Source: Siphonodentalium dalli (lineage: Eukaryota; Mollusca; Scaphopoda; Gadilida; Siphonodentaliidae). From it: a stretch of 64,000 bases of DNA. This document shows positions 52,330 to 63,965 of the stretch, one piece after another. The notes beneath the pieces were generated by a model. It was not told the origin of the DNA. It did not search any database and was given only the letters and a program-made list of their open reading frames with translations. The position numbers and the translations under genes are program-made. The stretch lies in contig CP136063.1 in the NCBI GenBank assembly GCA_032622095.1, positions 88,949,980-89,013,979 of the forward strand, read 5' to 3'. Each line of letters starts with the position of its first letter. Position 1 is the stretch's first letter.

Positions 52330-53055
52330 GCTCAGCACGTGTAGCACCTGGCTGGGAACAAAAGTCATAATCCAGCCAGGTCTAACAAAAAATTCACGGT
52401 CGCTCACTGATTAGTGTGGAAGAAGATGACAGAGACCACCAAACTTATATGGTACTAGCTGAAACAGGTTCCCTTCGGGTGCATTATGGGCCCGCATCCC
52501 CTGTGTGCGCTTTGCCCATATTTGCACCTAAATATTCACATAGGTTCATATTAGACTTGTTGGATGGCGCGGGCCACAGTGGAAACACATATATAAGCAG
52601 CGTACAGATCCTACTATTTTATATATATATATAGATTGACAATTAAGATGGATATATAAGCTTATTTTAATACCAAGAGTTTCGCAAAAAGATTAGTGAA
52701 GGTCTCAATGATACTATAACACTTGTCTACACTGATACACCATTTGAGGTTAGCTGATTGGCGACAGAGAAAATATACAGCTACCAACACCGTCACCATC
52801 TAGATATCACTTTCAAATGACAACCTGCCTTAGTGTTGAGACAACAGAGAAAAATGAATTGGATGGCGGTCACGTTATTCGAAGATGACAGCTACCCATC
52901 ATAAACTTCCATATTAATAGGGTTTACTGGTTCTTTCTAAATGTTGTCTGATGTAGAAAACGTATAAATAGAAGTGTTATGGTGTCAAATCGGATGGACC
53001 GGCTATTTGATAGACACGATTGTTGGCTTGAATTCTAAGTATCGATCTTTGACTT
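52330..53055. other. Non-coding stretch, nothing recognised
   Basis: No gene or repeat family is supported. Confidence 0.4.
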
Positions 53056-53290
53056 ATAGCCTATGCCCAGGGACGTGTCTTGATGTGTTTTCGTTCGGCA
53101 GGGGGGGGGGGGCAGACCAATGTTCCGAACAGTAGGAAATTCCATTTCGCACACCATTCCCCTTCGGGCTTATTAATTTTTTCAAACTGCATGGTATCCC
53201 AACATTTCCAGTTATTGGAAAATTCTGACACGACAACCATCCCCGGTGATTGGAAAATTCTCATCAGTGCCATTATGATGATCTGACATA
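53056..53290 (+). repeat. Repeat family C-like fragment with poly-G
   Basis: A run of 12-13 G at about 53100-53112 is followed by GTATCCCAACATTTCCAG and GATTGGAAAATTCTCATCA blocks like those in family C. The frames on both strands are artefacts. Confidence 0.45.
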
Positions 53291-53690
53291 CCTTTAATTA
53301 TCACAGTAAAATGGTAACAATTGGTCCTCCTAATCATGCCCAAAAATGTTTGACCCTCAAATGTTTTTTTATCTTTCGCCACCCCTGTACATTTTTTTTA
53401 AATATTGATCAACGATCTATCCGGCCAAATGTATTGTATATTTGTACTTTAGTTTTGCGTTTAACATAACGTTGCCATCATTGGCATCAGTTTGCAAATT
53501 TCGACGCTGTGAGAGCTTGTTCATAATCGGTACAGAGTTATCTCCCCTAGTATACATTCAACGCGCCCTCTAGCGACGTCTATTAAAACATGCACGTATA
53601 TTGCAAGCTCCATGTAGAGTTACCGCTATCCGCACCTACACGTAGACTCGAAGTTGAAGAAATAACATATTTCCATATGCATATCAGCAG
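53291..53690. other. Non-coding stretch, nothing recognised
   Basis: No supportable feature. Confidence 0.4.
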
Positions 53691-53695
53691 CGATA

Positions 53696-54045
53696 TATCT
53701 CTGCCCCTGGTGTCCCAAGAATTGGTGCCTCCCACCCAGAGCTCTAGTATATTTTATTAAAGGGACATCTCATGTACAGATATATACCATTGCCATGGCC
53801 ATAAAAAGGGAATTAGGGGTTACCAGGGGCTTGCTTCCCTCATATGGTGTACTTATTGACTTGAAATAAGGGGAAAAACCCTATTTTCATATTATCAACA
53901 TCCCTGTCCCCAAGAATTTGTGTCTCCATCCCGTAGATCTAGTATATTTTATAAATGAGACATATCCTGCACAGAACTATACCATTTCCATGGTCATAAA
54001 GGGATCTAGGGGTTACTGGGGGATTGCTTCCCTCATATGGTGGCC
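53696..54045 (+). repeat. Tandem duplication, ~190-bp unit x 2
   Basis: Both units carry CTGGTGTCCCAAGAATTGGTG or its variant, TCTAGTATATTTTAT, CATTGCCATGGCCATAAA and GGCTTGCTTCCCTCATATGG. Confidence 0.75.
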
Positions 54046-54111
54046 TAAAAAGACTTGAGTGATGTGTTTAGGCCTGTGCCCATTAAAATTAATTCAGGGG
54101 GGGGATCAATG

Positions 54112-54300
54112 AATATTAATTTTTATTTGCGATTAAGCGCAAATGATTTGACCTTAAGCGTAAATGATTTTTGTGTAAGTGCAAATGATTAACACTTAAG
54201 CATAAATATTTACGCTTAATCATAAATATTTTTGCGCTTAAGCAAAAATGATAGAAGTTATTTGCAATTAAGCGCAAATATTTGCGCTTAAACGTAAATA
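54112..54300 (+). repeat. Minisatellite of ~24-bp palindromic unit
   Basis: Degenerate copies of TTAAGCGCAAAT(G/A)ATT and TTTGCGCTTAA in alternating orientation. Frames across it read as repeated Lys/Leu/Asn/His and are artefacts. Confidence 0.75.
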
Positions 54301-54339
54301 AATAATAAATATGAAAAGGGCCTCCCATAACTATCACCG

Positions 54340-54800
54340 CCTTTCGTTCAGTTGGGTACCCAGCTTTTATAACAAATTTCAGTTGGGTACCCAACTTTTA
54401 TAAAATTTACATTTGGGTATCGGTACCCAAATTTACCCAAAAATAACCCGCAGGACCTATGTCCTGTGCCTACAATTCTTCTCTCCGCTATTGTCAAGCT
54501 ACAGGAGCCTGGAATTTGTTCAAAACCCTCTTTTATTGGCGGAACCAGCACCCGGGACCGCAGGTTCCGCCAATAAAAGCGGGTTTTTGACCAAATTCCA
54601 GACTCCTCTGGTCAAGCGTATGGTGGTGAATATATATCATACATAAACAAGTATTCACAAATTTAACAGGTTCATTTAAAAAAAACTGATGGCAATCACT
54701 AATTAAATTACATTCTGTGTGAGATTTCATAAAGCTGGGTACCCAAATGTAAAATTTTTAAAAGCTGGGTACACAACTGAATATTTAAAAAAGCTGCCAG
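54340..54800. repeat. Fold-back element (GGGTACCC-type arms)
   Basis: CAGTTGGGTACCCAACTTTT and ACATTTGGGTA at the left recur inverted at 54730-54770 (AAAGCTGGGTACCCAAATGT). The core is a hairpin (about 54509-54603) pairing CTGGAATTTGTTCAAAACCC with GGGTTTTTGACCAAATTCCAG, and TTTTATTGGCGGAACC with GGTTCCGCCAATAAAA. Confidence 0.75.
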
Positions 54801-56030
54801 TGGGTAGTGGAGTACCCAAGTTTGGTCACCCAAAAGATCCATATGAAGTTTGGTGACATCGGATGCGGTCTGTATAGAGACCAGGGTTAGTCGCCATATG
54901 GACGGCAGTTAGGCCTAAGCCACACCATCAAACTCGAATACTTCACATAGTTTTTATGAACCCTTCTCCAAAATAGTTTTGGTATATCGTGGTGTAAATT
55001 CTCACTGATTCCCCCCCCCCCCCCCGAGACTGACGCAGCGTTATTCTAAAGTTGTCACGGTTCTTTTCTGTTCAATTCAGAATATCCCTCCCTTTTCACA
55101 TTGATACAAGTTAAAATAAATATTTAAAACCTAGTTTTTATTGATAAGATTACCATATATACGGTTAAATTATATAGGTAAAAGTTGTGTTGCCTTGTTA
55201 TGTTTAGAGTTACCTGACTTGGAAGTGGGATAATTTTCTGTACGGGATATTACCAACTGCCCTACACGTAAAGTGAAGAAATCTCACATTTATTTGTTTG
55301 ATATTTGTGTAGGTTACAGTTCATTCTGCATTATTCTGAGAAACAGAACTGTCCAGAACTGTTCATATTCAATTGAAAATGGTCTAGATCAAGCCAGAAT
55401 TAACTGGTAAAACACTTCAATAAAAAATGTTAGATTTAATGAGGGACAATATTACGGTTATTTCCCATGTAAGAAAATACATGTGCCGGCAGCGTTCAGA
55501 CATCGCTTATCTAGGGGACTGAACTCTGTTCTGCAGCTTGCGTATATTGGTCAAGAATTCACGTCTATTAGATTTTCATGGACTGCTGATAAAATTAGTT
55601 TCTTTTTGTCGTATATTGATAGAAATGCTATTAAAACGAAATTGACGTATATTAAATGTGTACGATAGCTGTATTAGAATGTATAATTACTATATTAGAA
55701 TTTGTTTTTACATATTGGTTGGAATATGTGTATTTTGCGTCTTTCAAAATTGATTAGAAAACGATATATATTAGAATGAAATTGTCTCATACTGAATATA
55801 AGAAAGACTATTGGTTTGGAAATGAACACCATTGGTTGGGAAATAATATTTTGACTTATAATAGATTACTATTAAAATGCTTGGTACATGCAATTAGTTA
55901 AACAATCCACTATTAATTTTTATTAGACGTATTTTCCGACCAAATGGCTGCCTAAAACCACGGAACCGGACCTATAGGTGGTGGATCCAATATGGCCGCG
56001 AGTTAGTCTAGTGACAGGGCGTATTCGTTA
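54801..56030. other. Non-coding stretch
   Basis: Poly-C of about 15 nt at 55011-55025. A half-copy of MITE family D lies at about 55955-56005. The 61-codon frame at 55483 is not recognised. Confidence 0.4.
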
Positions 56031-56038
56031 AGAATGTC

Positions 56039-56112
56039 CACGGGTATTCTTAAAAGAATACCCGGTTATTAATTATAATAAGAATACCCGTGGGCGTTAT
56101 AAGAACACCCAT
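56039..56112. repeat. Short multi-stem repeat (AAGAATACCCGTG)
   Basis: CACGGGTATTCTT, AAGAATACCCGG, AAGAATACCCGTGG and AAGAACACCCATG occur in mixed orientation within 74 bp. Confidence 0.7.
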
Positions 56113-56583
56113 GTTCCCCAAATGCTTGAGCATTCTGCGAGATGGCAGCCTTATCGGGACAAACGGATAACACGCTGATGGATTTTTTCCTGGTTCGTGT
56201 ATGGATCCACGAACGACTAGATAGATGTCAAAAAGATCTGATTAGGCAAGAGCCTCGCGAGGAATTAAAGCACATATATATAGTACGGTTAAACACACAT
56301 TTGAAGAAAAACTTCAATGCTCAAAGACATGGACCAATAGAAATTGGGTTCGGCATCCGCCGCAATATGTATATGCATCGTTGAACGACGGAATATTGGG
56401 AAGATTTAAGTGGCTTTTGTCGGTGTGCCCATTTTGAATTGTGCCGCGTCGCTTACGATCATGGAAGTTCTCCTCGGTAATCGAGGCTAATCAATTCATT
56501 TTTTATTGTGATATATCGGCTCACAAAGGTCACAAACATCATGCAATATCGAGCTGGGACATCTCCTGCTGTGAAGTAGATTA

Positions 56584-57062
56584 TTAAAGGTCCACTTAAT
56601 TTTCGAGTCGCCGATTATTGTTTTTATAGTGACTTGACATACGGTTTTAATAACAATCTATGCCATAAAATATGATTAAAATACTATAATTTATCACTAT
56701 TTGAAACATCTGTGTCTCAGAAGATGCCCAAAAGAGAAATAGAAAACTGCTGAAATCATAGAATGACTTCCCCCCCTTTGGATCCCAGAATGCAACAGAA
56801 TTCAAACTTGTTCAATGAAAGGGGAAGAACTCTATCGTTATTATATAGAGTTATTCCTCCTGTATTGAAAACAATACTGCTTTTTACTGCAATCTAGATG
56901 ACAACATGCGTTGGCAACTCAACAAAAACAACATGTCCACAGTTTATTACACAGGATAAGTTGATAATACAATGTTTTGGAGCTTCCTCTTTCAAATGAT
57001 ATATAATATGGCATATATTTTATATATGTGATCTGGGGGTTCGAAAATTAAGTGGGCCTGTA
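56584..57062 (+). repeat. MITE family B copy inside duplication copy 1
   Basis: The left end is TTAA then AGGTCCACTTAATTTTCGA. The right end is TTCGAAAATTAAGTGGGCC then TGTAA. All family landmarks are present. Confidence 0.8.
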
Positions 57063-57093
57063 AGAAACAAGTCTCAACAAAGAAATATATTAC

Positions 57094-57183
57094 CTGCGTT
57101 GTTTGTTCAATCTTATACATAGTTCCCCGTCTGGAGTATCTGATCTTTACGGGAATAGCCAGAGTAGAAATGCATGACATGAT
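57094..57183 (-). CDS. Candidate exon, ligand-gated-channel-like (duplication copy 1)
   Basis: On the minus strand the acceptor TTCACCCTTCAG and the donor ACGCAG|GTAATA enclose 30 codons in phase 0 at both ends, including IPVKIRYSRRGTMYKIEQTT. The pattern V-K-x-x-x-S-R-x5-I resembles the first beta strand of the channel gene at 28-37 kb (VKVVFSRIHDINTI). It could be an exon of a paralogous channel or an alternative 5' exon of that gene, 20 kb upstream and phase-compatible. It holds ATG as its second codon. No further exons of a paralogue were found. The likeness is short. Confidence 0.35.
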
Positions 57184-58383
57184 CTGAAGGGTGAACACCA
57201 AAATGTTCTCCCCATTTAGAATTAAATGGTGCGTATATCATATACTTTTTCAATTCGTATGAGAAAAACATTATATTGTCACTGCCCGCATGGGGTCTAT
57301 ACGTGTCTACTCCCACAGACCCTCTTCGCTTCGCCTGGTATGATCTCGAAGTCAAACAGAGGTTCGCCAATCCTAGTGGAAATAGTTCGTCTAAGTTTTT
57401 ATATACAATTTTAATGGATTGTCGATCAGTTTAATGTGTTCTAAAAAAATTATGATTATGATATTAGTATCCCGATTTCATATATAAGACGATATATAAT
57501 TGTTAGAAATGAGTCAAAGGACATATTGAGGATGGAAATTAAATATTTAAGACCCATCAATATGAGAGATTTAAGTTTCCATGAGAGCGCATGTGGCAAG
57601 TATTGACAGGCATCGATTATACCAACATTGTCGGAATATCACAATTATTGACATTACGCTGAGACAGGTGGTACGATACCCTTAAAATAGTTTACCTTAC
57701 TGGATAACAATCCTATTCTTCTAAAAATCTAATTGGAATTTGGAATCAATAAGCACTTGTAATATTCTAATGGTACACGCTTCACATTGAGTAGGATCAA
57801 GACCACAATACTGTCAGTTCCCATATACAAACTTGAATAGTCGGGCCTTATATCCGATGCAGGTACAATACCCGAATCCCAATATATTGACATGTAAAGT
57901 ATGATACAACAATTTCTTCGACAGCTGAATAAACGTTCGTTGTGCGTCCTTGGTATGTGGTGAATGTAATGAACGACCAACGCTGCTGCGATCTCCGTGA
58001 TTTCCGTCAATATCTAGCATGCAGGATTTGTCTACCTTACCGATACTCGTGAGTATCGGTAAGATGGACAATTATGATAAAGATTGCATGGGTTTCCGTA
58101 GTCGTAAAAATATATAGAAAAAAATAATTAATATGCACAAACTATCGCTCAAATCCGCATTTCCCTTAAAAAATATTATGTGAACCAAGAAAATAGTATC
58201 GTGAACCAAGAAAATAGTATCGGTGTTCCCATTTTGAATTGTGCCGCGTCGCTTACGATCATGGAAGTTCTCCTGGGTAATCGAGGCTAAACAATTCATT
58301 AGTTATTGTGATATATCGGCTCACAAAGGTCACACACATCATGCAATATCGAGCTGGGACATCTCCTGCTGTGAAGTAGATTA

Positions 58384-58798
58384 TTAACAATCTATGCCAT
58401 AAAATATGATTAAAGTACTATAATTCATCACTATTTGAAACATCTGTGTCTCAGAAGATGCCCAAAAGATAAATAGAAAACTGCTGAAATCATAGAATAA
58501 CTCCCCCCCCCCCTTTGGATCCCAGAATGCAACATAATTCAAACTTGTTCAATGAAAGGGGAAGAACTCTATCGTTATTATATATGGTTATTCCTCCTGT
58601 ATTGAAAATAATACTGCTTTTTACTGCAATCTAGATGACAAAACGCGTTGGCAGCTCAACAAAAACATGTCCACAGTTTATTACACAGGATAAGTTGATA
58701 ATACAATGTTTTGGAGCTTCCTCTTTCAAATGGTATATAATATGGCATATATTTTATATAATGTAATCTGGGGGTTCGAAAATTAAGTGGGCCTTTAA
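58384..58798 (+). repeat. MITE family B copy inside duplication copy 2, left end deleted
   Basis: It starts internally at AACAATCTATGCCATAAAA and ends TTCGAAAATTAAGTGGGCC then TTTAA. A poly-C tract at 58503-58513 has expanded relative to copy 1. Confidence 0.8.
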
Positions 58799-58828
58799 GT
58801 AACAAGTCTCAACAAAGAAATATATTAC

Positions 58829-58922
58829 CTGCGTTGTTTGTTCAATCTTATACATATATAGTTCCCCGTCTGGAGTATCTGATCTTTACGGGAATAGCCA
58901 GAGTAGAAATGCATGACAGGAT
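58829..58922 (-). pseudogene. Second copy of the candidate channel-like exon, broken
   Basis: Counterpart of 57094-57183. It has a 4-nt insertion (ATAT) that shifts the frame, and the ATG codon has become CTG. Splice sites are kept. If the first copy is a real exon, this one is no longer usable. Confidence 0.35.
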
Positions 58923-59939
58923 CTGAAGGGCGAACACCAAAATGTTCTCCCCATTTAGAATTAAATGGTGCGTATATCATATACTTTTTCAATTCGTATG
59001 AGAAAAACATTATATTGTCACTGCCCGCATGGGGTCTATACGTGTCTACTCCCACAGACCCTCTTCTCTTCGCCTGGTATGATCTCGAAGTCAAACAGAG
59101 GTTCGCCAATCCTAGTGGAAATAGTTCGTCTAAGTTTTTATATACAATTTTAATGGATTGTCGATCAGTTTAATGTGTTCCAAAAAAATTATGATTATGA
59201 TATTAGTATCCCGATTTCATATATAAGACGATATATAATTGTTAGAAATGAGTCAAAGGACATATTGAGGATGGAAATTAAATATTTAAGACCCATCAAT
59301 ATGAGAGATTGAAGTTTCCATGAGAGCGCATGTGGCAAGTATTGACAGGCATCGATTATACCAACATTGTCGGAATATCACAATTATTGACTTTACGCTG
59401 AAACAGGTGGTACGATACCCTTAAAATAGTTTACCTTACTGGATAACAATCCTATTCTTCTAAAAATCTAATTGGAATTTGGAATCAATAAGCACTTGTA
59501 ATATTCTAATAGTACACGCTTCACATTGAGTAGGATCAAGACCACAATACTGTCAGTTCCCATATACAAACTTGAATAGTCGGGCCTTATATCCGATGCA
59601 GGTACAATACCCGAATCCCAATATATTGACATGTAAAGTATGATACAACAATTTCTTCGACAGCTGAATAAACGTTCGTTGTGCGTCCTTGGTATGTGGT
59701 GAATGTAATGAACGACCAACGCTGCTGCGATCTCCGTGATTTCCGTCAATATCTAGCATGCAGGATTTGTCTACCTTACCGATACTCATGAGTATCGGTA
59801 AGATGGACAATTATGATAAAGATTGCATGGGTTTCCGTAGTCGTAAAAATATATAGAAAAAAATAATTAATATGCACAAACTATCGCTCAAATCCGCATT
59901 TCCCTTAAAAAATATTATGTGAACCAAGAAAATAGTATC

Positions 59940-60430
59940 ACAATGTACATATATAGTTTAAACGAAGTACTTGTTAATAACAAAAAAAAAAAAAATAGTA
60001 CCAAAATGGTACACTTTCATAAGCTTTATGTGTGGATGACCATCTTCACAAAATTACGCGACTGTCTGACTACCCAATGTCATATGACCTTCGGATATAT
60101 TATTTGTCATACGAAGGGCGTTCTTTATTATTATTGCTCAAATATATTGATTTTAAAACTGGGTAAAATGCCTCTGAGCGGACAGGGAGATTGACGACCC
60201 GATTTCTTCGACAGATTTCGCTAGTTTCCGATACGGTATATCGACTTCGCTTCGTTTAATTTCGCCGAGTTATACGTCAAATGGAAGGGAACTATATTGC
60301 CAATAGGACACATCTGTGGATATTTTGGTTGCAATTGTCGATTTCTATAATTTATTAGGGCTTTGATAGTTTGTGTGCTTTAGCCAAAATCGATCATTTG
60401 AACCTTTAACTGGTATAGTGTATATTTGTA
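59940..60430. other. Non-coding stretch, nothing recognised
   Basis: The frame at 59919-60194 begins in the duplication end and shows no family features. Confidence 0.4.
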
Positions 60431-60439
60431 TTTTAGTAA

Positions 60440-60745
60440 TTTTCCACATGGGCCTGTGAACCAAGGCCGTCCAAAAATGAAGAACCTGACCAAATAACCT
60501 CATCCAATTTTTCGAAAATGGGAATGAAGTCGTGCTTGGGGGTCAAATATGATAATTCTCGTTGACAAAATCTAAATCGGCTCAGTGGCCAGAACCATAG
60601 ATGCCACCGCGAACCATTGCATACCCGTGTGGTGTCACCCCATGACCACCCATAGATGGGAACCCAGCCCAATAGCCTCATCCATTTTCTTTTTTCGAAA
60701 ATTGGGCTGAAGTCGTCCATGCATGTATGGGGTCAATTTACTATA
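60440..60745 (-). repeat. ~180-bp repeat family, two diverged inverted copies
   Basis: It shares with 21363-22320, in reverse, AAAATTGGGCTGAAGTCGT, GGCCAGAACCATAG, GCATACCCGTG...GTG and CCATAGATGGG. Unlike that array it lacks long poly-C. Confidence 0.62.
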
Positions 60746-62090
60746 GTACTCTTCGTTATTATGGAACTGGACTGACATCGATGTTGCATTAGATGCGGTA
60801 AAGCTGACGCCTTACCTCAAATGCAAGAACCGATTGACGACTCGCCAACACATAAGAATACATATAGATCAAATTGCTACATAGTCTATGTATCGCGACA
60901 GCAATCATATGTACTCTTGAACTGAGATCATGTCAGAAGCAATATCGACCAATCAGGTGTACATCACAGCATCATTTTGGGAATGGTGTTTGGACAGTAA
61001 CTCATAATATGTCCACGGTACCAGATAATACCTCGCTTCAAACTATCCGTCTTATAAATAACAAGAAAACCATAGTCAGAAATGGTAACGCCACCAAGAT
61101 TATAGTATTACATATAAATAGAAATTATAAAAAATACATAAAATATGTTGATAACAATTGCGTTTAAACAAGTAATCCTTCAAAGTATTACTAACAAAGC
61201 AAGTAAACGACGGTGGGGTCACTCAACAGATTATAAAGACTTGGACTTAGTATACTGTAAATACTAAAATTTAAATGAAATAATTAAAAGATAAAATTTA
61301 GCAAGTAGTAAAAGTTAATTTTCTCATTTAATTTGTTTGTTTGTTGTTAAATAAAGCAATAATTTAAATGTACATTTGGTTTTAAAAACATGATTGACCG
61401 TGGCTCTTCCAATAATTGCGCGACTGACCTGGTCAATTGTTCTTAAGAAGTTGTTTTGAGAATTACTATGGAGGGAAATAGTTATGGTTGTGGCTTCGCA
61501 AGTAATTAACTTGGTGACGTGATGTTAACAAATCTGAACTCCAGTAAACCAAGGACGCTCCATACCAAATATAAGGTAAATTAATAATTCTTTAGAAGTT
61601 GTTTTAAGATTTGCTATGGAGGGAAATAATTGTGGTGCTGGCTTCGCAACTATTTGACCTCATTGTAACAAATATAAATATTAGTCATTCAGGCAATATA
61701 TGTATCTATTCTGCATATTAAGTTATTGGGTCTTACGTGTCTTGAGATGTCTAAATAGTTTTCGATGGACAGATCGCACAAGGGACCCACGCCAATCTTC
61801 TCTGTTGGGATTCCAATTGTTGGCTTATTAAATATGCACATATGCTTAAGATACAGTCGCACGCGAAGCACGCTCCCGTAAGTCGGGCTTTGGATCCCAG
61901 TTAATGAAAATATCATTGAAATAATCGATTTCCCCCAATAAACATCCATATATTCAATATACATGTTTTGGAGCAGAATTAGGCAGTCCATATTGGACGC
62001 CATCGTGGAATTTATTTTGTTTTGTTTTAATTTTCACACATATTTATTAGTTATGTGGATGGAGTTCTCGTTAAACCTCACATCCCTTAT
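60746..62090. other. Unassigned stretch
   Basis: 61065-61195 repeats 13735-13865. Two related blocks near 61440-61500 and 61590-61660 share AGAAGTTGTTTT(G/A)AGA and CTATGGAGGGAAATA. The minus-strand frame at 61689-62003 has a donor-like CAC|GTAAGA after IENYLDISRH but no recognised family. Confidence 0.4.
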
Positions 62091-62097
62091 ATTGGTT

Positions 62098-62570
62098 ACA
62101 GTAATGCCCAAAGTAATTGACCACTTAACCACATCAGAATTATTGGTAATTTTTCAGGATTTAAAAAATCCTGAAAAATTACCAATAATTCTGCTGTGGT
62201 TTAGTGGTCAATTACTTTGAACATTACTGTATGAGGATTTAGTTATCATTAAACCTCAAATCCTTATATTGGTTACAGTAATGCCCAAAGTAATTGACCA
62301 CTTAACCACAACAGAATTATGGGTATTTTTTCAGCATTTAAAATCCTGATAAATTACCCATTATTCTGCTGTGCTTAAGTGGTCAATTACTTTGAACATT
62401 ACTGTATGAGGATTGAGTTATAAGTAAACCTCAAATCCTTATATTGGTTACAGTAATGCCCAAAGTAATTGACCACTTAACCACAGCATAATTATGGGTA
62501 ATTTTCCAGGATTTAAAATCATGAAAAAAATACCCATAATTTTGCTGTGGTTAAGTGATCAATTACTTTA
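62098..62570. repeat. Three tandem long hairpins (~176-bp period)
   Basis: Hairpins at 62098-62230, 62275-62405 and 62450-62570 have arms of about 62 bp. The 5' arm starts ACAGTAATGCCCAAAGTAAT and continues with TGACCACTTAACCACA. The 3' arm ends AATTACTTTGAACATTACTG. The third lacks the outermost part of its right arm. Frames at 61963 and 62494 run through them and are artefacts. Confidence 0.9.
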
Positions 62571-63625
62571 TGTAGATGGAGTTACACCTCACAACAGTGT
62601 ATTGGGGATTTGGACCTTGACTTGGGACCTTTGGTTTTTAACGCAACAAATGCGCGTACACCTTATACACAAATTTATTATGTAACCAGAGTTTTTCTTG
62701 GGTAAGATGAGTTTGAAGCCTGCTTACATTTCAAAATGTTGTCAGTTTTGTATTCTCTGCAGCGGAACTCGACGCATTGAAGCAAAAGTTACAAGAGATA
62801 AAATGTGTACGTAACGAGACTATAATACAAATGAAAAAATAAATTCTGGGATGGGTGGGCGATACAGGGAACTAAGGGTTGAACCGATATAAATCTATAG
62901 AGCGATAATGACCAATGTTGACATATTATGCATCTCAACTCTACTGAACATTGCAACAAGGCTATACATTAGGGGGTGTCAGAATCTTAGTCATCTCTAT
63001 ATAGTGCCAGAATAGTCATTTATGGACTTCTATAAGATGTTGGGTTGGTACGTTATATGGACTCGGAGAAAAGGGGGTTCGTACCGATGAACTGACATAA
63101 ATTAGTGGAGCGATGTTGCCATGTAATTTATCGCGACTGTACTAAAGCAGCAATGACATAAAATGGGGGGGGGGTATGAAATTATCTCTATCTCTATAGA
63201 TGACACCAGGATTATATAGAAAGGAATGGCAATTGATATACGTATACGGTATACTATAGTAATACCATAGACATATAAGTGCAAGTATCACGCGATAAAA
63301 TATTAAGTAAAGTGACTATAGCGATGAAATAAATTGGACCGGGATTAGAGGTTGGGTTGGTTATATGTGGATAATTGGATATGGAATTCATACCGATGAA
63401 ACGATACAAATTAGTGGAGCGATAAAGACCAATGTTGACACTTAGTCAGGCTACGCGGGAGAAAATAGGGATTGATACGATACTAGTAGGCAGAAATTGT
63501 ACTGTCGCACAATTATCAGATATAACGGTCAAATATGGACTCTAGTGCCCAATATGGAACAGCTCAGAAAAACATTTGCAGGGCCCTAAAATTTATTTAA
63601 CAATGCAATTGGCATCTGCCATATA
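62571..63625. repeat. Weak repeats with ACCGATGAA...ATTAGTGGAGCGAT blocks
   Basis: Three diverged blocks near 62872, 63083 and 63393 share ACCGAT(A/G), AAATTAGTGGAGCGAT and GACCAATGTTGACA. Poly-G of 10 lies at about 63164. No gene is supported. Confidence 0.5.
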
Positions 63626-63630
63626 CAAAT

Positions 63631-63965
63631 CGATTTATGCCGATAAATCTCTTATTTTTCAAAAATTTTAGCTCACACTTGGTGTGTGTGCGTGGGATAA
63701 TTATATATTCCTAAAATGACAGGGTACATCACGTAATTATTTTTTAGATCGAAGAAATGATTTTTTTTTTCGATGATAAAATTTAACACAGGATTTCCTA
63801 TTAAAATCGATTTATGTCTATAAAACTTTTTTTTTTCAAAATTTTGAGCCGAAATTTGGTGTGTATGTGTGTAATACTTATATATTCTTAAAATGACAGA
63901 GTTCAGCGCGTAATTATGTTTTAGATGGAAGAAATTGAATTTGTTTTCGATAATAAATTTACACT
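63631..63965 (+). repeat. Tandem duplication, 177-bp unit x 2
   Basis: Units start CGATTTATG at 63631 and 63808. They share TTTGGTGTG, AATACTTATATATTC or its variant, AAAATGACAG and TTTTAGAT(C/G)GAAGAAAT. Confidence 0.75.

Larger units (their letters stand above)
56421..58220. repeat. 1.8-kb tandem duplication, copy 1
   Basis: The same sequence resumes at 58221. The period is 1800 bp from CGGTGT(G/T)CCCATTTTGAAT to its repeat. The junction has a directly repeated 20-mer (58181-58200 and 58201-58220, TGAACCAAGAAAATAGTATC type). Identity is very high, so the event is recent. Confidence 0.9.
58221..59939. repeat. 1.8-kb tandem duplication, copy 2
   Basis: It differs from copy 1 by a ~67-bp deletion of the left end of MITE family B (58384) and by scattered small changes. 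It ends at AAATAGTATC (59930-59939), the same 20-mer as at the junction. Confidence 0.9.

Noticed and set aside
54116-54394. Minus-strand frame with repeated Leu/Asn/His/Arg motifs
   Set aside because: It is the translation of a ~24-bp palindromic minisatellite; no start context or relatives.
61689-62003. Minus-strand frame with a possible donor after IENYLDISRH
   Set aside because: Only one splice-like site and no recognisable family; too weak for an exon call.
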